In this document: positions 62,601 to 64,000 of the stretch, one piece after another | Layout of the letters: the number at the start of each line of letters is the position of its first letter | How positions within the stretch are numbered: position 1 is the stretch's first letter | Assembly (NCBI RefSeq): GCF_000970045.1 | Contig: NZ_CP009505.1 | Span: 2,170,001 to 2,234,000 of the forward strand | Direction of reading: 5' to 3' | Origin: Methanosarcina sp. MTP4 | Lineage (GTDB): Archaea; Halobacteriota; Methanosarcinia; Methanosarcinales; Methanosarcinaceae | Length of the DNA stretch: 64,000 bases | The notes under the pieces: generated by a model | The model's database searches: none | What the model was told of the DNA's origin: nothing | The model's input: only the letters and a program-made list of their open reading frames with translations | Program-made: the position numbers and the translations under genes

Positions 62601-62672
62601 ATGAATCTTAAGACGTTTATGAATCTTAAGACGTTTATGAATCTTAAGACGTTCATGAATTTTAAGACTTTC
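62601..62672 (+). repeat. 18-bp tandem repeat containing the start codon, 4 units
   Basis: ATGAATCTTAAGACGTTT occurs three times (the third ending GTTC), then a diverged ATGAATTTTAAGACTTTC. Each unit brings its own in-frame ATG, so the true start may be any of four positions. Confidence 0.93.
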
Positions 62673-63407
62673 ATCATTCTCTCGCTGGTCCTCACAGTTC
62701 TTGCAAGTTCAGGATGTTCTGGGTTTTATTCGGAAGGAGCCCAAAAGGAATCTACCGATTTTTCCCTCAATTCCTCCCCTGTAAAGTACGCCTCCGTTAA
62801 CGGCGTAGAGCTCGGGTACAGGGAGTTCGGTTCAGGAGAGCCCCTTCTGCTTATCATGGGGTTCGGAGGGACTATGGACATGTGGAATGCAACTTTTGTC
62901 GAGTGTCTGGCACAGGACTACAGGGTTATAAGCTACGATAACAGGGGGATAGGGTACTCTTCCGACAACGAGGAACCTTATTCCACGGAACTGATGGCAG
63001 GGGATGCTGCAGGCCTGCTTGATGCCCTCGAAATTCCGCAAGCCCATGTTTTAGGCACGTCTATGGGTGCCTCAATTGCCCAGGAAATGGCAATCAACCA
63101 TCCGGAAAAAGTGGATAAACTTATCCTCTCCTCGGCAGCTTACAGCGTAAGCGTCCCTGAAACATTCCTCCTGGAAAACCTGCTTCGGTCCTGTGCCGTA
63201 AATTCCGACCTGGACCCGGCAGTCCGGAAACAGGCAGATGCAAACCTGAAATGGAACGGCACTTACGAACACCTGCCTGAAATAAGGAGCAAGACCCTGC
63301 TTTTAGTCGGGACGGACGACGAATTCACACCTCCCTCAATCACTCTTGAGATTGCAGAAAAGCTGCCAGAGGCAGATTATATTGTATTCGAAGGAGCAAA
63401 GCACTGA
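62601..63407 (+). CDS. Lipoprotein alpha/beta hydrolase with N-terminal repeats, ended by an in-frame TGA
   Basis: This 268-residue extracellular esterase-like protein has four 6-residue repeats (MNLKTF) ahead of a lipoprotein signal (FIILSLVLTVLASSGC). The hydrolase fold follows: SGEPLLLIMGFGGTMDMW, nucleophile elbow GTSMGASIAQEMA (Ser), VGTDDEFTP (Asp) and EGAKH (His). The frame ends at TGA (63405-63407) right after the catalytic His. The next 30 codons, in the same frame to 63500, read GERFLPAEYSKAVLDFLRKG, the normal C-terminal helix of the family. So the stop looks like a late nonsense change, or read-through. Each repeat holds a possible ATG start. Confidence 0.8.
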   Translation: MNLKTFMNLKTFMNLKTFMNFKTFIILSLVLTVLASSGCSGFYSEGAQKESTDFSLNSSPVKYASVNGVELGYREFGSGEPLLLIMGFGGTMDMWNATFVECLAQDYRVISYDNRGIGYSSDNEEPYSTELMAGDAAGLLDALEIPQAHVLGTSMGASIAQEMAINHPEKVDKLILSSAAYSVSVPETFLLENLLRSCAVNSDLDPAVRKQADANLKWNGTYEHLPEIRSKTLLLVGTDDEFTPPSITLEIAEKLPEADYIVFEGAKH

Positions 63408-63500
63408 GGTGAGCGGTTTTTGCCAGCCGAATATTCGAAGGCTGTCCTGGACTTCCTGCGCAAGGGCGAACCCTCGGAACTGGCGGGAAACGCCCCCTGA

Positions 63501-63631
63501 TAATACCATCCATTTTTATGTGAGAAGCTCCTTTACGTTTTAAACCGGTTCTGAAATGATTTGCGTAAGCCCTTTTTCTTCAAATTTGCCAAAACTTTCA
63601 GCTGCCTGAAAACAACAAACGCTGATCCGAC
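63501..63631. other. Short spacer before the U32 peptidase gene
   Basis: TGAGAAGCTCCTTTACG and TTTTAAACC are the only recognisable elements. No strong Shine-Dalgarno precedes the next start. Confidence 0.3.
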
Positions 63632-64000
63632 ATGTCTGACAAAAATTTCACCTGCACTCCTCCGGAAATCCTTGCCCCTGCCGGCGACTACGACGCCCTG
63701 CTCGCCGCTATAAAAGGAAAAGCTGATGCCGTCTACCTGGGGGTAGGCGAATTCAATGCCCGCCAGGGGGCAAAGAACTTCACACCCGAAGACCTGGAAG
63801 CCGCCGTTGACCTTGCCCATTCCCACGGGGTCAAGGTCTACGTAGCCCTGAACATCCCAATCAAGCAAAAGGAAATGCAGGCAGCCCTGGAAATAATAGA
63901 CAGGGCTTATGCCGCCGGGATCGACGCGGTTATCCTGCAGGACCTGGGGCTCCTCCGGCTTCTTAGAGAAATCTACCCTGACCTGGCCCTGCATGCCAGC
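63632..64000 (+). CDS. U32 family peptidase, N-terminal part (runs off the window)
   Basis: The frame starts MSDKNFTCTPPEILAPAGDY and stays open to the end of the window (123 codons). PEILAPAGDYDALLAAIKGKADAVYLGV, FNARQGAKNFTPEDLEAAV and VYVALNIPIKQKEM are the typical U32 (YhbU/RlhA-like) barrel start. U32 proteins act in collagenase-like proteolysis, tRNA or rRNA hydroxylation or ubiquinone synthesis; which subgroup applies needs the missing C-terminal part. Expected length is 400-800 residues. Confidence 0.9.
   Translation, partial: MSDKNFTCTPPEILAPAGDYDALLAAIKGKADAVYLGVGEFNARQGAKNFTPEDLEAAVDLAHSHGVKVYVALNIPIKQKEMQAALEIIDRAYAAGIDAVILQDLGLLRLLREIYPDLALHAS

Overview
The window looks like chromosomal DNA of a Methanosarcina-type methanogenic archaeon. 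The signs are long AT-rich spacers between genes, archaeal TATA-like boxes close to start codons, Shine-Dalgarno-led genes with ATG, GTG and TTG starts, a methanogen-type FilR1-like regulator, a DUF2121-type proteasome-like protein, multi-PAS histidine kinases of the HisKA_2 class, CARDB-repeat surface proteins, a DUF3795 cysteine-rich protein and a symporter with a small accessory protein. No rRNA, tRNA, CRISPR array or intact insertion sequence was recognised. The genus is inferred from gene content, not from a search.

Layout. 0.2-2.9 kb: a Roco protein (leucine-rich repeats, Roc GTPase, COR). 3.2-7.7 kb: adenine deaminase, a DUF2121-like protein and a two-gene ABC-2 exporter, with two copies of an inverted-repeat element between them. 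8.1-14.5 kb: a five-gene minus-strand operon with a lipoprotein solute-binding protein, a SAM methyltransferase, two permeases and a fused double ATPase of the oligopeptide/nickel type. 14.9-21.7 kb: helical-repeat protein, pirin, CPBP protease, a winged-helix/membrane-protein pair, small membrane proteins and a Yip1 protein. 22.0-25.6 kb: a MacB-type ABC operon with a NEW3-like surface protein. 25.6-30.5 kb: a repeat-rich region around a FilR1-like regulator and a small membrane operon ending in an ICMT-like methyltransferase. 30.7-39.6 kb: Acg-like nitroreductase, MagIII-like DNA glycosylase, twin micro-proteins, rubrerythrin, a sensor kinase, a toast-rack lipoprotein and a roadblock-like protein. 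39.6-44.3 kb: decayed DNA (M23 peptidase relic, another relic, DUF3795 protein, orphan restriction-type target-recognition domain). 44.7-52.5 kb: signalling cluster (hybrid kinase, response regulator, second HisKA_2 kinase) with a DNase I-like lipoprotein and an NTF2-like protein. 52.8-57.5 kb: surface proteins. 57.9-64 kb: glutamine amidotransferase, sodium:solute symporter, alpha/beta hydrolase and the start of a U32 peptidase.

The most interesting material lies outside ordinary genes. (1) A family of dispersed, mostly intergenic elements of about 60-230 bp is built on a GC-rich hairpin followed by a TGAGRGCCC-like box; the three best copies share several conserved blocks and could be a structured RNA or a MITE. 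(2) A second family of about 160-190 bp has CTATAGT ends and an internal dyad. (3) Two tiny proteins of 31 and 35 residues, one clearly a copy of the other, share their upstream DNA. (4) Short tandem repeats sit at gene edges: in-frame repeats just before the first membrane or signal segment of four secreted or membrane proteins, and repeats spanning or following the stop codon of at least six genes. (5) Several genes carry single stop or frameshift lesions followed by intact coding sequence.
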